Source of the DNA: Angiostrongylus vasorum
Lineage: Eukaryota > Nematoda > Chromadorea > Rhabditida > Metastrongylidae
NCBI GenBank assembly: GCA_018806985.1
Contig: JADANN010000198.1
Coordinates: 1,411,501-1,475,500, forward strand
Length of the DNA stretch: 64,000 bases
Direction: 5' to 3'
Below the pieces are notes generated by a model. The model made no database searches. It was not told where the DNA came from and was given only the letters and a program-made list of their open reading frames with translations. This document shows positions 1-11,399 of this stretch, in pieces. Each line of letters begins with the position of its first letter. Position 1 is the first letter of the stretch. Position numbers and translations under genes: made by a program.

Positions 1-1085
1 AGCTGTATTATGAGCAACACCACATTTGCAGACAGCAGAGGTCACGGGAAACGCTTTTACTGACACAACCCTGGTCCCATGAGACTGAGTATGCAGTTTT
101 AAATACTAAAAAATTACAAAGCAAACAGTGACCCTAAGAGATGAAATAAAGACCAGCAAAGTAAAATACTTAATAATAATCAGTGACAAGCAATTCATTT
201 TGGAAGGAATGATACAGATACTTTGCGAATGTGGGGTCAGTAAAGCATTGTAGTCAGCCACATTGTATTAATGAACAAGTTTTGTGAGAGGCAACTTCAC
301 GAAATTACTGACCACGTGAGACACACTTTCCTGAATATAAAAAACTTATTCTTTAACTCCTCAACGGTGTATTTTACTACCCTATGTTGTCGATACTTGG
401 GACTTCGTCCTAACTTCTCTTACGATTATGTAAGTACCACAAATTTCTTGACAGTAGGTAAACTGCCCATATATTCTTTCTCATAAATGGAGTTTGACTG
501 TGCGATGCTAACATTTGAACTGTATGCAGCACTACACTGTTTTCGAACTGTAGCATAATGGACGTACTACCGTTTTACACCATACTGATCCCATTACTTT
601 AAATATGTAAGTGGCCTGTTCTCAGATGTTGTTCAACCCACATCACGTCTTGTGTTCAATTTGTTATCGTGGAACTGTTGTGGAGGTAGTCGGGCTCGTC
701 TTTGGGTTAGGCTGCACCTTGAAGATCTGTCTATTCTCCTTTTTGTGATATTCAGTGTGAATGAGCATTGCCTTCCTAGTACCCCGAGGTAACCACCCTG
801 CAAACGATAACTAGACGGTCCTCAAGTTTTTCACAGGCGTCGCGAGCTTCCATAGATTGGAACAGTTTGCCATCCTACAATTAGGTAGCTGACAAATCGA
901 GGACGATTTAACATACCAAGTAAACGTTGGCGTTACTTAATTAAGTAGATGCTTAGTTACTTGTAATTGATAATGTTGCCATCAGGAAATGAAGAAATGC
1001 AAGCATAAAGCGCATCTTTTAGCATTGCTACCGAAAAAAAGTAGATTTCGATATTTCTTACAAATACATTACCAAGGATATCCAA
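1..1085. other. No gene recognised
   Basis: I see no exon with matching splice sites, no RNA gene and no recognisable repeat in this AT-rich stretch. The short ORFs here have no family resemblance. Confidence 0.5.
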
Positions 1086-1312
1086 TAGCGCGTGTAGCGT
1101 AGTGGTCGGAGGCGCCCTGCAATACATATCGATCGATCCCCCGCACCTTAGGCCCACCAACCCCTCATACCTGCGGGGTCGTCAGATTGGTACAAAACCT
1201 CCCTGGGAGGATAGCAGCGCCAGGGCGATGGCAAATATTCAACGATGTTTATGAAGTCAAATGCATGGCGCGTCCCTCAGGGGATTGATCAAAGCCGAGA
1301 GCTTTATCCTTT
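1086..1312 (+). repeat. tRNA-derived SINE, copy 1
   Basis: The head reads like a Pol III promoter: an A-box-like TAGCGTAGTGG and about 40 bases later a B-box-like GATCGATCCC. The body follows with phrases shared by all other copies in the window (a 'gcccaccaa' segment, 'ttggtacaaaacct', 'gaggatagcag', and an end near 'tgatcaaagccgagagctt'). It lies downstream of the PEX2 gene. Confidence 0.75.
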
Positions 1313-1957
1313 TCTAATTATCCAGTAGCCTTCTCCAATGGTCTACCGCTTATTGCAACTGCTCGGTGCTCCTGTCTGTCGAACTACGGTGTACAGCGGA
1401 AGGTTAACCATCCTAGTACGGCCCCCCAAATCTAATCTGTGGATATACATCCAAGATGAATTATCCATGATTACCCTCTTGCCAAGAACCTTTAAAAAAG
1501 TACCACACAAAAAACTGTCAGGTTCTTTTTAAGTGAAAAATGTTTACTGTGCGAGCATACCTACTCGATAATTAACGGGATCACAAGTTGTACCAAGCAC
1601 GAAAGGGCGGAAATTTTTATGGCCTGTATAGACAACTATAACGCTATTCTCGTGGATTACGCATCAATGCAGTGGACTGTCTTTTTTCGAACGTGCTAAA
1701 ACCAGTCATCACAACATTTTGTTCTCCAGGTGGGAAAAGGTACAGTGCACATTGTAGAAGACAAAACAAGGAACACTCCATACTTTATCGGAACAATAGC
1801 CTAGAAATGAAGTGGGACATTCATGAGAAGAACTCCAATAGTTTAGATGTATGATACAAACAATGCAATTGGTAGACAGGAATTATGAGAAGTGCCTCAT
1901 TTCAAATTAACTAGTGATTCGATTTCAGGGCATACGATCCAATTTTCATCGCTCGTC

Positions 1958-4694
1958 TTACACATTTCCAGTTTGTCCACTCAAAAGCAGCGTGCCTTTC
2001 ACTGGCACGATTTGATTTTCTTCCCCTCCACATACAACACATTTTGTCAAGTCTGTAGGCGCTCGTGATGTGACACACCAGTAACAGGCGACGTGGCCAC
2101 ACCTGGTGGAACGCACTGGTGTCACTGCAATACTCCCGCAGTGACCGCAGCGCAACGCCACCCCGTTCGCTTCCGCTTCCCCCCGTCTCGCACCGGCCAG
2201 TTTAGCGGAAACCGCTACGTAGACAGGCCAGACTAGCAACAATGCGTCACGGAACGTGTGCCACAATAGCTCCCTGTTCTGCGATTCGTAGTTCACTGCA
2301 CCTGCAACGATTCTGTTCCCTTCCATTTCAGATTGCAGTGTATGTAGTTGAGGCGCTAGAATATAGAGATTGCTATATAATTCTAACTTGTAGTTCCATA
2401 TTATAGTGAAAATTTCGTAACCTGAGAGTTTGGTCAGTTCAATTGTTCAACTATGTTTACGTGGAAATAAAGAAACCCGTGCGAAATTACTACTGCACGA
2501 AATATATACTCTATAGTATTTTACTTATTTCAGCTAACATGAGGTTATTTGCGAATGATGTTTGTACTAGATGCCAACTTAATTTCCATTGGTCAAAAAA
2601 CGAAGTACTGCTTAGTATCTGTCATTATTACGCTTACTGCGCAAAGGGCCTAAAAAATAGAGTGGGAAATGAGAATGCCAGGTAACTAAACGGGACCCTC
2701 AAAAATTGGTTCATTAAACAAACTCTCGATTATACATACCCAACTCGAGGCTGATTAAATACCTCAAGGACCTCATTGCTAGTTGAGCCATTTGTGGTTG
2801 TCAAGGTCAGGCTAGCTAGAGTCTTCCACAGACCGTCACCTCCACAGTCAGTCGCCAGCTTTTTGTGGATCAGAGGGAAATTTGCCACCTTGCAACTAAT
2901 CTGTGATAGGACGGCGATGATTCCTGGTATTCGTTTATTTTAACTAGGATGAAAACGTCGAACGTCACCATGTTCGAAGCATAACACCACCATTGGCCAC
3001 CATTGCGCAAAAAGAAACAATTGGAAAATGTGCTGGGGCTCTCAATACCAGTGAATATGCGGCATCCAAGTATCCACGCAAGTATCCAAGGACTTCATTA
3101 GATTGGCATTCAGCCCGGTTGAGTTATACTTAAATACTGTAGCATGAAATTATTGATATAAGAAAAAATAAAGTGGGGATTGTAAACATGAAAGCTCTGT
3201 GGATATCTCAAACGATGCACTAAAACAATGCGCTATAGAACGCCTGGGATACTCATTTCTGGCCGGTAAAGGTGAGTCCAGACACCTACCTCCCTGGTGC
3301 AAGCAAGCAATGACTGAACGCAATTTTTACAATCAGAAAATAAGTGTGCAAATTAAGAACATCCACAAACCAATAATCGGATTCCTGGCATTCCAGTTCC
3401 GTAAGCCTAGAAGAGACTCCACGAGTGTACTGTGACCACCAACGCGGAGGAAGTTCAGATAATGAAGAATACAAATTGTCTGAAAAATTAGGATTAAATA
3501 TGTCATGAAGCAGCAAATTCACGTCATGCGAGACAGTCTTAACAGAATTCGTCCTCGCATTAATTATTAGAGCTAAAGAAGACTTTCATTGGAACTAATT
3601 ACCCATCACAACCTTACTGCAACAGAGATCTTGCAGTTGTTCACCAAATGTACAAAGTTTCCATCACCTTCCACAAGAATCATTTTGAAAAAGCTTAGGA
3701 ATCTACACGTCATTTAATCTTCTATTGAACTGTATTTGAACTTTCACATTTCCTGTTAAAACCTTCGAAAAGGACTTAATCTTTGCTTGAATGACATTTC
3801 AATGGAAGGATCAATAGACCTTATCAAGAACTTTATCTTATGAATATCCAGAAAACTCGGAAAATAACATGCCGAAGAAAGCAACATTGTAACAGGAGGT
3901 AGTAACTTCTACAGATGTAAATTCCTAAATTAGATGTAGTAACCAAATGTCAACGCTGAACTGAAAACGCAAGATAGAATTTAGAAAAGAAAGATAGAAA
4001 GAAGAAATATAAACCTCACTTCGAATATGGCAGAAACCTTCGAGAAAATCCTTGTAGCAAGAGGATGACTGAACAAGGACCAAATTCTTTTCGTGAAATA
4101 CGGAACAAGCACAGAAAGCAGGAAGTGCAAGTGTATCTTTTTATGGGAGTAATCTTTATACGAGATGCCCATTTCCATCTGACCAGGCGACGCTCCTATA
4201 AAGACTTCTGGCTGATATTTTGGCTGAGTAGCAACTTTTCTTTCAAACACCTTCGATCTTTTACAAAGTATCAATGTAACCTCTTCACAACATCAAATCA
4301 GAAACTAATTCCCTTGCTGAAAACAAGAAAATAGAATGAAGAATGAGTGAAGATGTGAAAGTGAAGATGCACGAAAAATCTTTGCACAAGCACTTGCTCC
4401 GGAATGCTGTCAATACCTTCAAAGAGTGCCATATGATGCAAGAAAGGCTAACGCCTGCTATAGCTAGGATTAGTTAGAATAAGTTAAAATCGAATTACCT
4501 CTGGAAATCCTTGTTGTCCACAGTACAGCATTAAGTAGCACACGTATTTCAGGTCTTAATAGATCACAGAGACGTGCAGTAGAGATCGGAAGTTCAACGG
4601 TCAGCTGCTCGAATTGCTGCGACACGAGGTGCCGATACTCGCGATCCAGAATATTTGCATCCACTTGTCCAACACGTAGTGATTCACATGCCAT
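1958..4694 (-). CDS. prx-2: Peroxisome biogenesis factor 2 (PEX2/prx-2), RING E3 subunit
   Basis: PEX2 is a peroxisomal membrane RING protein. With PEX10 and PEX12 it ubiquitinates the import receptor PEX5 so that it can be recycled. Four exons join in phase: 4694-4499, 4195-4020, 3479-3371 and 2301-1958, giving about 274 aa (human PEX2 has 305). The N-terminus carries the family pattern LRVGQVDA and LLRPEIRVLLN. Exon 3 has the membrane segment and ESLLGLRNW, matching the family's ERLLG region. Exon 4 begins with NRELLWHTF. The C-terminal C3HC4 RING has C212, C215, C228, H230, C233, C236, C248 and C251. The start is the ATG directly after a 3' splice site. The gene looks intact. A diverged retroposon (2744-2960) sits in the last intron. 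The family call is firm from the sequence; the nematode symbol is inferred. Confidence 0.9.
2744..2960 (-). repeat. R-family retroposon, partial copy in the PEX2 intron
   Basis: It shares with the longer copies the segments 'gtggatcagaggg', 'atttgccacc', 'ggacggcgatga' and 'cctggtattcg'. Only the middle part remains. It is strongly diverged, so it is an old insertion. Strand is given by comparison with copies whose short tandem-repeat tail lies at the plus-strand 5' side. Confidence 0.6.
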
Positions 4695-4702
4695 CTGTGA
4701 CG
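4695..4702 (-). promoter_or_regulatory. Probable trans-splice acceptor at PEX2 start
   Basis: Reading the minus strand, a pyrimidine-containing tract ends in CGTCACAG and the next three bases are the start ATG. A 3' splice site with no upstream exon in reach, abutting a start codon, is typical of nematode spliced-leader addition. Confidence 0.55.
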
Positions 4703-6244
4703 ATTAAAGAATATATTGCAAAACAAACACAAAGACGAGAAGAAATAAGGCAGACGCCTGATAGACATGGTTAAAACAGGAACAACTTGTAATTTCCTGC
4801 TTCTAACAGCTCAAATTAAGACTGCTACTGATTTACTTTGGAAATGCGGTAAACACACAACGCTTAAGATGCTGTGTTGCTTAGTTCGTATAGCAGCTTA
4901 TTCTCTTCCTGCCGCACGGGACTTCTTGTAGATGACGCAGCTCGCAATCTCAAACTTGGGTAACTAAACTGTCCATAACAATAATAATACAGCAATAACG
5001 ACATACCAATACCGGAACAATACGGGCGAGAATATGGTAATAACGTCAACAAGTGTGGGTAAGACAATACGTAACAGGACGGTTAGCAGGGAGATAACTG
5101 CTCTCGCATAAGCTGGTGGCCTAGTATTTTGCGCAAGTGTAGTGTGAAATACAACAGTAATGGTCTAGAAAGTTGACATATTAGAAGACATTGACGACGT
5201 TATAGTAACAGTGCAGTGAGGCTAATATATTAGAAGGCTCATGTTGGGTTGCAATAATGTTAGCCTCTAATAACAGTACGATACGGCCAAAATATTATAA
5301 GGCACATATGAAGCTATATTAACTTTCATTGGTGACTGTTAGAAACTTAATAGAGATGGATGGAGAAATGACATGAAAGTAGTAGATGTGCTGGATGAAA
5401 TAAAACGGTAAGATGCGTGCGAAAACTGCAAAGATGCTAACCAAATGAATACGATGACGGCTCTAAGGCCATTGAAATGCATTCTCAAGCTGAGATGTTT
5501 GGCGTAGCTTGCGAGTTTCCCAGAAACTTCACGCCGCCGGCCGCGTTAGATAAGAACGATGGACGTTAATATTGCTTAGACAGAAAGTTCTTCATAAAGT
5601 GACACAATAACTTGTGTAAATAAGGTGAGTAAACAGTGCGACCTCTACTCAGGTGACTGGCGTGGCGCCATTAATCCTTTAACGGGATGAAGAAACCCGC
5701 AGTGTCGAGCCACCAAACGATACTGCTTCGCCCGATGGTCACGGAGAGGTACCAAGGTAGGGGAAGGAGGCGGTCCTTGTGTCGAGTAATCACATGCACA
5801 AGAACAATAAGATATTGACTCTTCCACAGGAGAAAGAACAGTCTCTACACTTGTAGAACATCACCCATAATACTAATGGAGTGCATTATTTGACATGAAT
5901 TAAAGATGTTTTCCGAATAGGAAGACTCAACGTGTCAAGAACTATTCCTTGCTTCCCAGATTCATTAGGAGAATGAATACATAACCTATTCACACATTTC
6001 CTCCTCGGCAGCATATCATAACAATGACTCCTGTTACATTTACTACTGAGGTCATGCATGAAACACAAGAAGTTGGAGAAGTACAAAACTCTGAGACCCC
6101 TCTTAAAAACAACAAACACAACGTGCAAAGAACTAACACTTTCCATCCTATCGAGATGGACATTCCTCACCTGAGATGATTTTCTCATATAACTTAATAT
6201 GAATGGGTAATCACTGGCATCAACTAAGCCACGATAAGTAAGTG
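4703..6244. other. Intergenic, no gene recognised
   Basis: This lies between the end of RBM17 and the start of PEX2. About 1.6 kb separates the two co-oriented genes. I see no exon or clear repeat. Confidence 0.45.
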
Positions 6245-6250
6245 TTTATT
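6245..6250 (-). terminator. Poly(A) signal AATAAA of RBM17
   Basis: AATAAA on the minus strand about 80 bases after the RBM17 stop codon, a normal position for the signal of this gene. Confidence 0.6.
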
Positions 6251-6328
6251 GCTTCTAGAGGAATAAACAGCTGATAAAGTGTCAAAGATACAACATGTGA
6301 ATATGCAACAAGCAGAAGTGAACAATGG

Positions 6329-9300
6329 TTAGCGGTCATAGTCTTTGTTATTGAAGTCATCAACGGAGTAGAACGAAGCAGCAACAGATCTGCCTCCAAA
6401 AAATCGGCCGTTCATTACAACAAAGGCCTTAATGGCTTGTGCAACATTAGTGAACTCCACAAAAATTCGCACAGCAACGTCTTCACTAACACCATCCATC
6501 TGCAACAATTCAAATAATTTCGCTAAAAACGCAATCAAACGAATAGTGAAGCTAATAAATTAGCTCCAATAAAACACCTTATGAATGATGACAGAGGCTA
6601 CTTGACCATATTTAGCCATCTCTTCTCGTATTTCAGGCTCGAGCTCATCATCGACCTCATCCGGTCCAACCATGTTCTGAAAAAGGTAGACAACACTTTA
6701 AATGCAACGATTTCTTCTCGAGTCCCACCAAATAAGTAAGCAAGTGTATGCTATTTCAACAGCGTCTCTAGCGCAGTAGTTAAACGTGTCCCAAAATACA
6801 CACTGGGTCGGTCATTACTTCGATCCCGTGCCCCTGGCCCACCAAGCCTTCTGTTCCTTCATTGCGGTAAATTGATACCGGACTTGCCTGATAGAATTAA
6901 AACACTGATTTGATATACTGTGTAGACCAGATACATGTTCAATCACATCTACGTTGGTGAAGTCTGCTGAATTGTGCACCTCCATGGAATTGACCACTTC
7001 CCAACGCTATATCTTTTACGGCTTTTAAAATACTCTCTAGCGAAGTAAGTGGAAACAACATGTTAATTCTTGCCTACCATGTGGAAATTAGCAAAATATA
7101 GAAACGACGGTCACGAACCGTAAGCATAAGGACCTTTGTGGACCTTCGCATAGCCTCCGCCATGTTGATTGGAGCAACACCCATAGGAGGAGCTGGTTGA
7201 GTATTAGACGCACCTTGGCTTTCATTAATAATGAGTCCGGCATTCTTCCCTAATTTCTCTACAGATAACGCCGTACTCATCCCTTGTTCATCACGACCTA
7301 GACCTGCTCCGTGTTTATAACCAAATTTACTCATTATATTAGCTGCTACGCCAAGACCTTTTGAAGTGGCTTTGCCAAATGAAGGTAGAAATGCTGGCGG
7401 CGGCATAGAACTCGATGTGGACGAATTCACCTCCTTCGGTGGAGAACCCGGTTCAAGAAGTGCCTGTGGTGGAGCAATAGCAGCACCTTTCTGCCTTTTC
7501 CTCTCTTCCTCCTTATGATCACGACTTAACCTTAAAAGGTCCCCTATACTTTAAATAAATAACATATTGACAGAAGGAAGTTGAGTGATATGAAGAGTGT
7601 TGGCAAACGCTCATAGGCACCTCACATCCAATTTAGAAAAAAAGACCAAAATTCTTAAGAAAAAATCCAGATCCACATTGTTTATACAGCACTCGTAAAT
7701 TCGAGTAACGAGCTTTATCTTTCATTAACAATTGTGAATGACGACCTCTTTGCCCATTGTGCACGCTTTCTAAACTACTCGTGTTGGGAATACTTATGCA
7801 ATAACTATGCAGACATAAAACAGCAGTATGCTGCGATATCAGCAAAACTCGGAACCTCAGCTGAGCTACGAAATCGCGGTTACCCTTACCGAGGGCTGGC
7901 TATTTGTTTCCAGTAACGACGAAGTAAGAAGTCGCCGAAAGAAAGACAAAACAAGGGATATAGTTGGTGTGGTAGACAGCACGTGAGAACCTAGTAAAGG
8001 AAGTCGATCGTTCGAAGCCAAACTGAGATTCGGAGTTTTGCTCAAATTTCAGCATTGCTGCGGTTGCATTTCACATGGTACCTTGCCATGAACAAAGAAG
8101 TAGGAAGTAAACAGAAAGTTAAGACATCATGAATATATATTCTACACACCTTTCTGCCACTTCTCTCGCATGCCTTTCACGAGCTTCACGTTCCTCGGCC
8201 TTGCGTTTGAACGCTATGTATTCATTGGGTACTGCTGGTTGATATTCATTTTTCACTATATATTCCCCGAACAGGTTGACCTGAAATCAGCACACAACGG
8301 AACTCAAGTCAAATGTTTGACACGTTCCACATCTATAACGCAACGACTCACACTATCTTCCACGGCTCCTTTCGGTAAAAATGAAGGAGGTGCACAATCC
8401 GTTATCGGCAGAGCTCTCACGGGCTGGATTCGGCGCATATTCACTGCGGCTTTGTTCCGAGCAGAAAGGTCGACAACCGGTGCAACACTTGCTCTTTGCA
8501 TTCCTTGCTGGATTTGAACCCTTTTCTGTGCTATTTGTGCTTGTAAGAACTTCATGGTGATATTCGCAGAACCTGAAACATAATGATGGTACCAAATCTT
8601 CGACAAATCAAGAAAATACCAATGGATAAGTAAACCATAAACATCCCAAAAAAGTACTGACAGATCAGCAGAGAACATCTGCAACAAAGAAATTCTGAAT
8701 TTATACATACTACTCGATACGTTTGTATGTTGAAAGAGACATATTCTTTAATTATAAACTTTTAAAAAACTTTGGTTATCTACCATTTAATCAAATATAC
8801 TACTACTACGTAGCACTGATCCGAGATATAGATGAGTGGTACTGAAGAATTAGCCTGTGTGATCCGTATTTTGTGCTCAGTACTCTTTACTAGTGGATAC
8901 TGCAGTTCCCCTGGTACAGTTAGTCTCTAACTCTCCACTATTAAAATAGATGGCATCGGTCCCTACAAATGAAGTCATCCAAAGGTAATCAAGGTATCCA
9001 ACACAACGACCTACTAGTTCTTGAATGGGTACCGAATAAGCGGCGGCAGGGATACGTATCCCTGAAGTCCAGATCAATACACACCCTCAGAGTAACGAAA
9101 GCTATTCGTCCCAGAATTGGTCAGTTCATAGCAAATGAACAGCGTTTTCGACTAAATTGTTCGCGAGTCCCACTCACCATAGCACGGGTGAATTCATGTG
9201 GGACCATTTATGAGATTTACATGACATATACAACAAACGATGTAGTCATTACAGCAAAAAAGAACCGCATCGACTCCTTGTGTATTGCAGAGCGCCTCCA

Positions 9301-9483
9301 ACCACTGCGCCACACGCGCTTCAGCTCCATACCTTTCCATAATTCATGATGGCTTGAACGTGATAGATTGCTACAGAATGGCGAAAAGAACAAGCACAGA
9401 ATGTGATTAAAGAAAACATCTTTGAAATGAGAATACTCACCTTTTCCATGAGGCGGTGAATCCTCGTCATCGTAAAGCGGCAT
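6329..9483 (-). CDS. rbm17: Splicing factor 45 (RBM17/SPF45): G-patch and UHM
   Basis: SPF45 is a nuclear spliceosomal protein that helps choose 3' splice sites. Its C-terminal UHM binds ULM motifs in SF3B1 and U2AF. Six exons join in phase: 9483-9441, 8572-8352, 8280-8150, 7548-7119, 6676-6578 and 6499-6329, giving about 364 aa (human 401). It starts MPLYDDED (family MSLYDD). A charged helix follows (about 105-150), then KGAAIAPP. The G-patch lies near residues 200-243 (GLGRDEQGMSTALSVEK). The UHM lies near 268-364 with NMVGPDEVDDELE and the R-x-F loop NGRFFGGR (R340, F342). Exon 4 ends at a weak donor, ACG/GTTCGT, yet the phase and the family join (TKVLML to NMVG) support it. SINE copies lie in the introns. 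All key residues are present. Confidence 0.95.
6770..6985 (+). repeat. tRNA-derived SINE, copy 2 (RBM17 intron)
   Basis: A-box-like 'tagcgcagtagttaa' and a B-box-like 'cttcgatcccgtgcc', then the shared body 'ggcccaccaagcc' and 'ttgataccggacttgcct'. It is antisense to RBM17, in its intron 4. Confidence 0.7.
9262..9322 (-). repeat. tRNA-derived SINE, 5' fragment (RBM17 intron 1)
   Basis: On the minus strand the head reads 'gcgtgtggcgcagtggttgg', followed by 'aggcgctctgcaatacac', the same head as the full copies. The body is not clearly present. Confidence 0.55.
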
Positions 9484-9494
9484 TCCTGGAAATA
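9484..9494 (-). promoter_or_regulatory. Probable trans-splice acceptor at RBM17 start
   Basis: Minus strand TTTATTTCCAG, then GA, then the start ATG. It is a near-perfect nematode 3' splice site two bases before the start codon, with no upstream coding exon found. Confidence 0.6.
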
Positions 9495-10024
9495 AAGAAA
9501 GAGTAGAAACATCCTAAAGACCATAAAAATGGCTCTGCAGCTTTGTTAACAACTACTATGACCGAAAACATAACCAGACCAAAACAAAAGTTAACAACAA
9601 AGCCAAAGCGGCTGGAATTTGCACAGGAGTTTAGTTGCTTTCGGTGGGAGTATTGTCAATGGAGCATCTTATTTCCCTTTGTATTACAGAACGAACATTT
9701 ATAAATTGACTGCATAGAAGAAGATATGAAAATGCTGTAAGCGGTAAGTGTTTAAACACGAACTTCTGTTTAACCTAAAAAGTCAATGGAATATCTAAAA
9801 TAGGTAAGATGCAGTTCAAAAAGTAATGGCGAACTCAATAAGAGAGTTCTTCTAGTATTTCAGACAAAACACCCGAAGTACTTGCAGTATAACTAATTTT
9901 GTTTTTTGAACTAGTTTGAAAATGAGACAATACTATTGGGAGATTATGTTTACGCTTAGCGAAAATTTCCTACATAAGTCTATTAAGTTCTCAACACCTT
10001 TTGTACTCTAGTTGTCATCGAATT

Positions 10025-10413
10025 ACCAGTACTTGATACTTGATACTTGAACAGCTCCGTCCTCACTGCTTGTGCGGACCCAGCATAATCACCAGTTTTC
10101 GGAGATTTGCTGGTTAAGCCATTGTGGTTCCCTGGAATCCCGAGATCAGCCTGGCTAAAGTCTGCTCCAGGTCTTCACCACCACAGGTAGCTGCAGCCCT
10201 TGTGGATCAGAGGGAGATTTGCCACCATGCGACTTTGTTACCAGGACGGTGATGGATCCTGGTATTGGTTTACTCTTAGCTAGGCTTCCTGATGGAAACA
10301 CCGGACTCCTTCTCAGCTTGGGAGACCCTGCCGGGGAGACGAATCTCCCCGCTGTACATCGCAGTCCAAGAACACCTTCCAGCCACGATGAGGCTGTAAA
10401 CCGTTGGGAGTGA
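10025..10413 (-). repeat. R-family retroposon, copy 2
   Basis: Nearly complete, about 390 bp. On the plus strand it starts after a short tandem array (tacttga)n, which is the 3' tail if the element is read on the minus strand. It ends 'gaggctgtaaaccgttggg'. An ORF inside is not a gene. Confidence 0.75.
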
Positions 10414-10469
10414 ATTACCAGTACTTGTCAAAAACCAGCTGTGGACTCTGAGCTTTTATATCTGCTCAG

Positions 10470-10619
10470 ATGTGAAGAAAAACAGTTTGACATACACAGT
10501 AATTGATCTTGCTAAACCTGAGAAGCGTTTCAGAGTTCAAAATCTCTGGTTCATTCCCACGCAACAGGGCTTCATTAAGCCCATCTCATTCACTGTCGCT
10601 GATCTTGATGAGCATTTGC
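10470..10619 (+). CDS. Isolated candidate coding exon
   Basis: A 150-base open stretch sits between a good 3' splice site (tctgctcag) and a perfect donor (C/GTGAGT). Its translation has ordinary protein composition (TYTVIDLAKPEKRFRVQNLW, then IPTQQGFIKPISF). I do not recognise the family and found no partner exon in phase nearby. It could belong to a plus-strand gene with distant exons, or be a leftover of a broken gene. It sits immediately after an R-family repeat. Confidence 0.35.
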
Positions 10620-11104
10620 GTGAGTGTTTGCCACCCTATGTAAACTTCTAGTTCTTTTTTTTCATGAAAGTTATCTTCGAAATATCAAGATGCTTATGGA
10701 ACCTAAAAGCACGTTTACCCTGAGCTGCATGTTAAGAAGATGTTCTTTTCTAGTAGAAATGTCTTACGCAATTTCATTCGCTGAATCTCATCGATGTGAA
10801 GTGAGCTTCGTGTTAAGTGAAAAGTCTGACTAGCAGCCATATAAAAATTCACAATAAAAGAGACTGGAGTCTGGGGGCATTCCTTCGCTAGCAATACTAT
10901 TTTTGTTCTTTTTTATATGGGGCTACACGCTTAGAGGAATTTTGCTATTGCAGCACAATCCCAATTCCTTCTCTGCTTTGGTGACCATGCCCAGGTATAC
11001 CCTCGATTTAGGCACTAGGCCACAGATTTGTGAGATTAAAGTGACACCAACTAGAGATAATTATTGAGACCAGCTAAAGGACTTTAAATTATCTTGCTAA
11101 CTAT

Positions 11105-11395
11105 CCACTTTGTGCGGTCCTTGTAATGCATTGGTAAGAGGTGGCCTGAAACAAACACGTGGTCCCTGATTCGATTCTCTGCCTTGAGATCTATAAGCCT
11201 TCTTTTTCTTCAGGATGGGAAAAATTAGTATAGTTCCTGTCTTACTTGTCTAAGAGAATAGCGTCGTTAAGTCGATACATTGGTAGGATGCTCTAAATCA
11301 TTGTATAGGCCAGATATGCAGTAAAACAGATCTACATTGCTTAAAGTCGAATCCGTAGCGCACGCCTCAGTAATTGATCGACACCGTGTGCTTTG
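11105..11395 (+). repeat. tRNA-derived SINE, diverged copy
   Basis: The head has a tRNA-like A box ('taatgcattggtaaga') and a B-box-like 'tgattcgattctct'. The body keeps 'ataggccagatatgcag' and the end 'cctcagtaattgatcgaca'. Confidence 0.55.
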
Positions 11396-11399
11396 TTCA

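Noticed and set aside
1958..9483. RBM17-PEX2 operon
   Set aside because: The genes are co-oriented, but about 1.6 kb apart, longer than usual nematode operon spacing, and RBM17 has its own poly(A) signal. Not excluded, but not supported.
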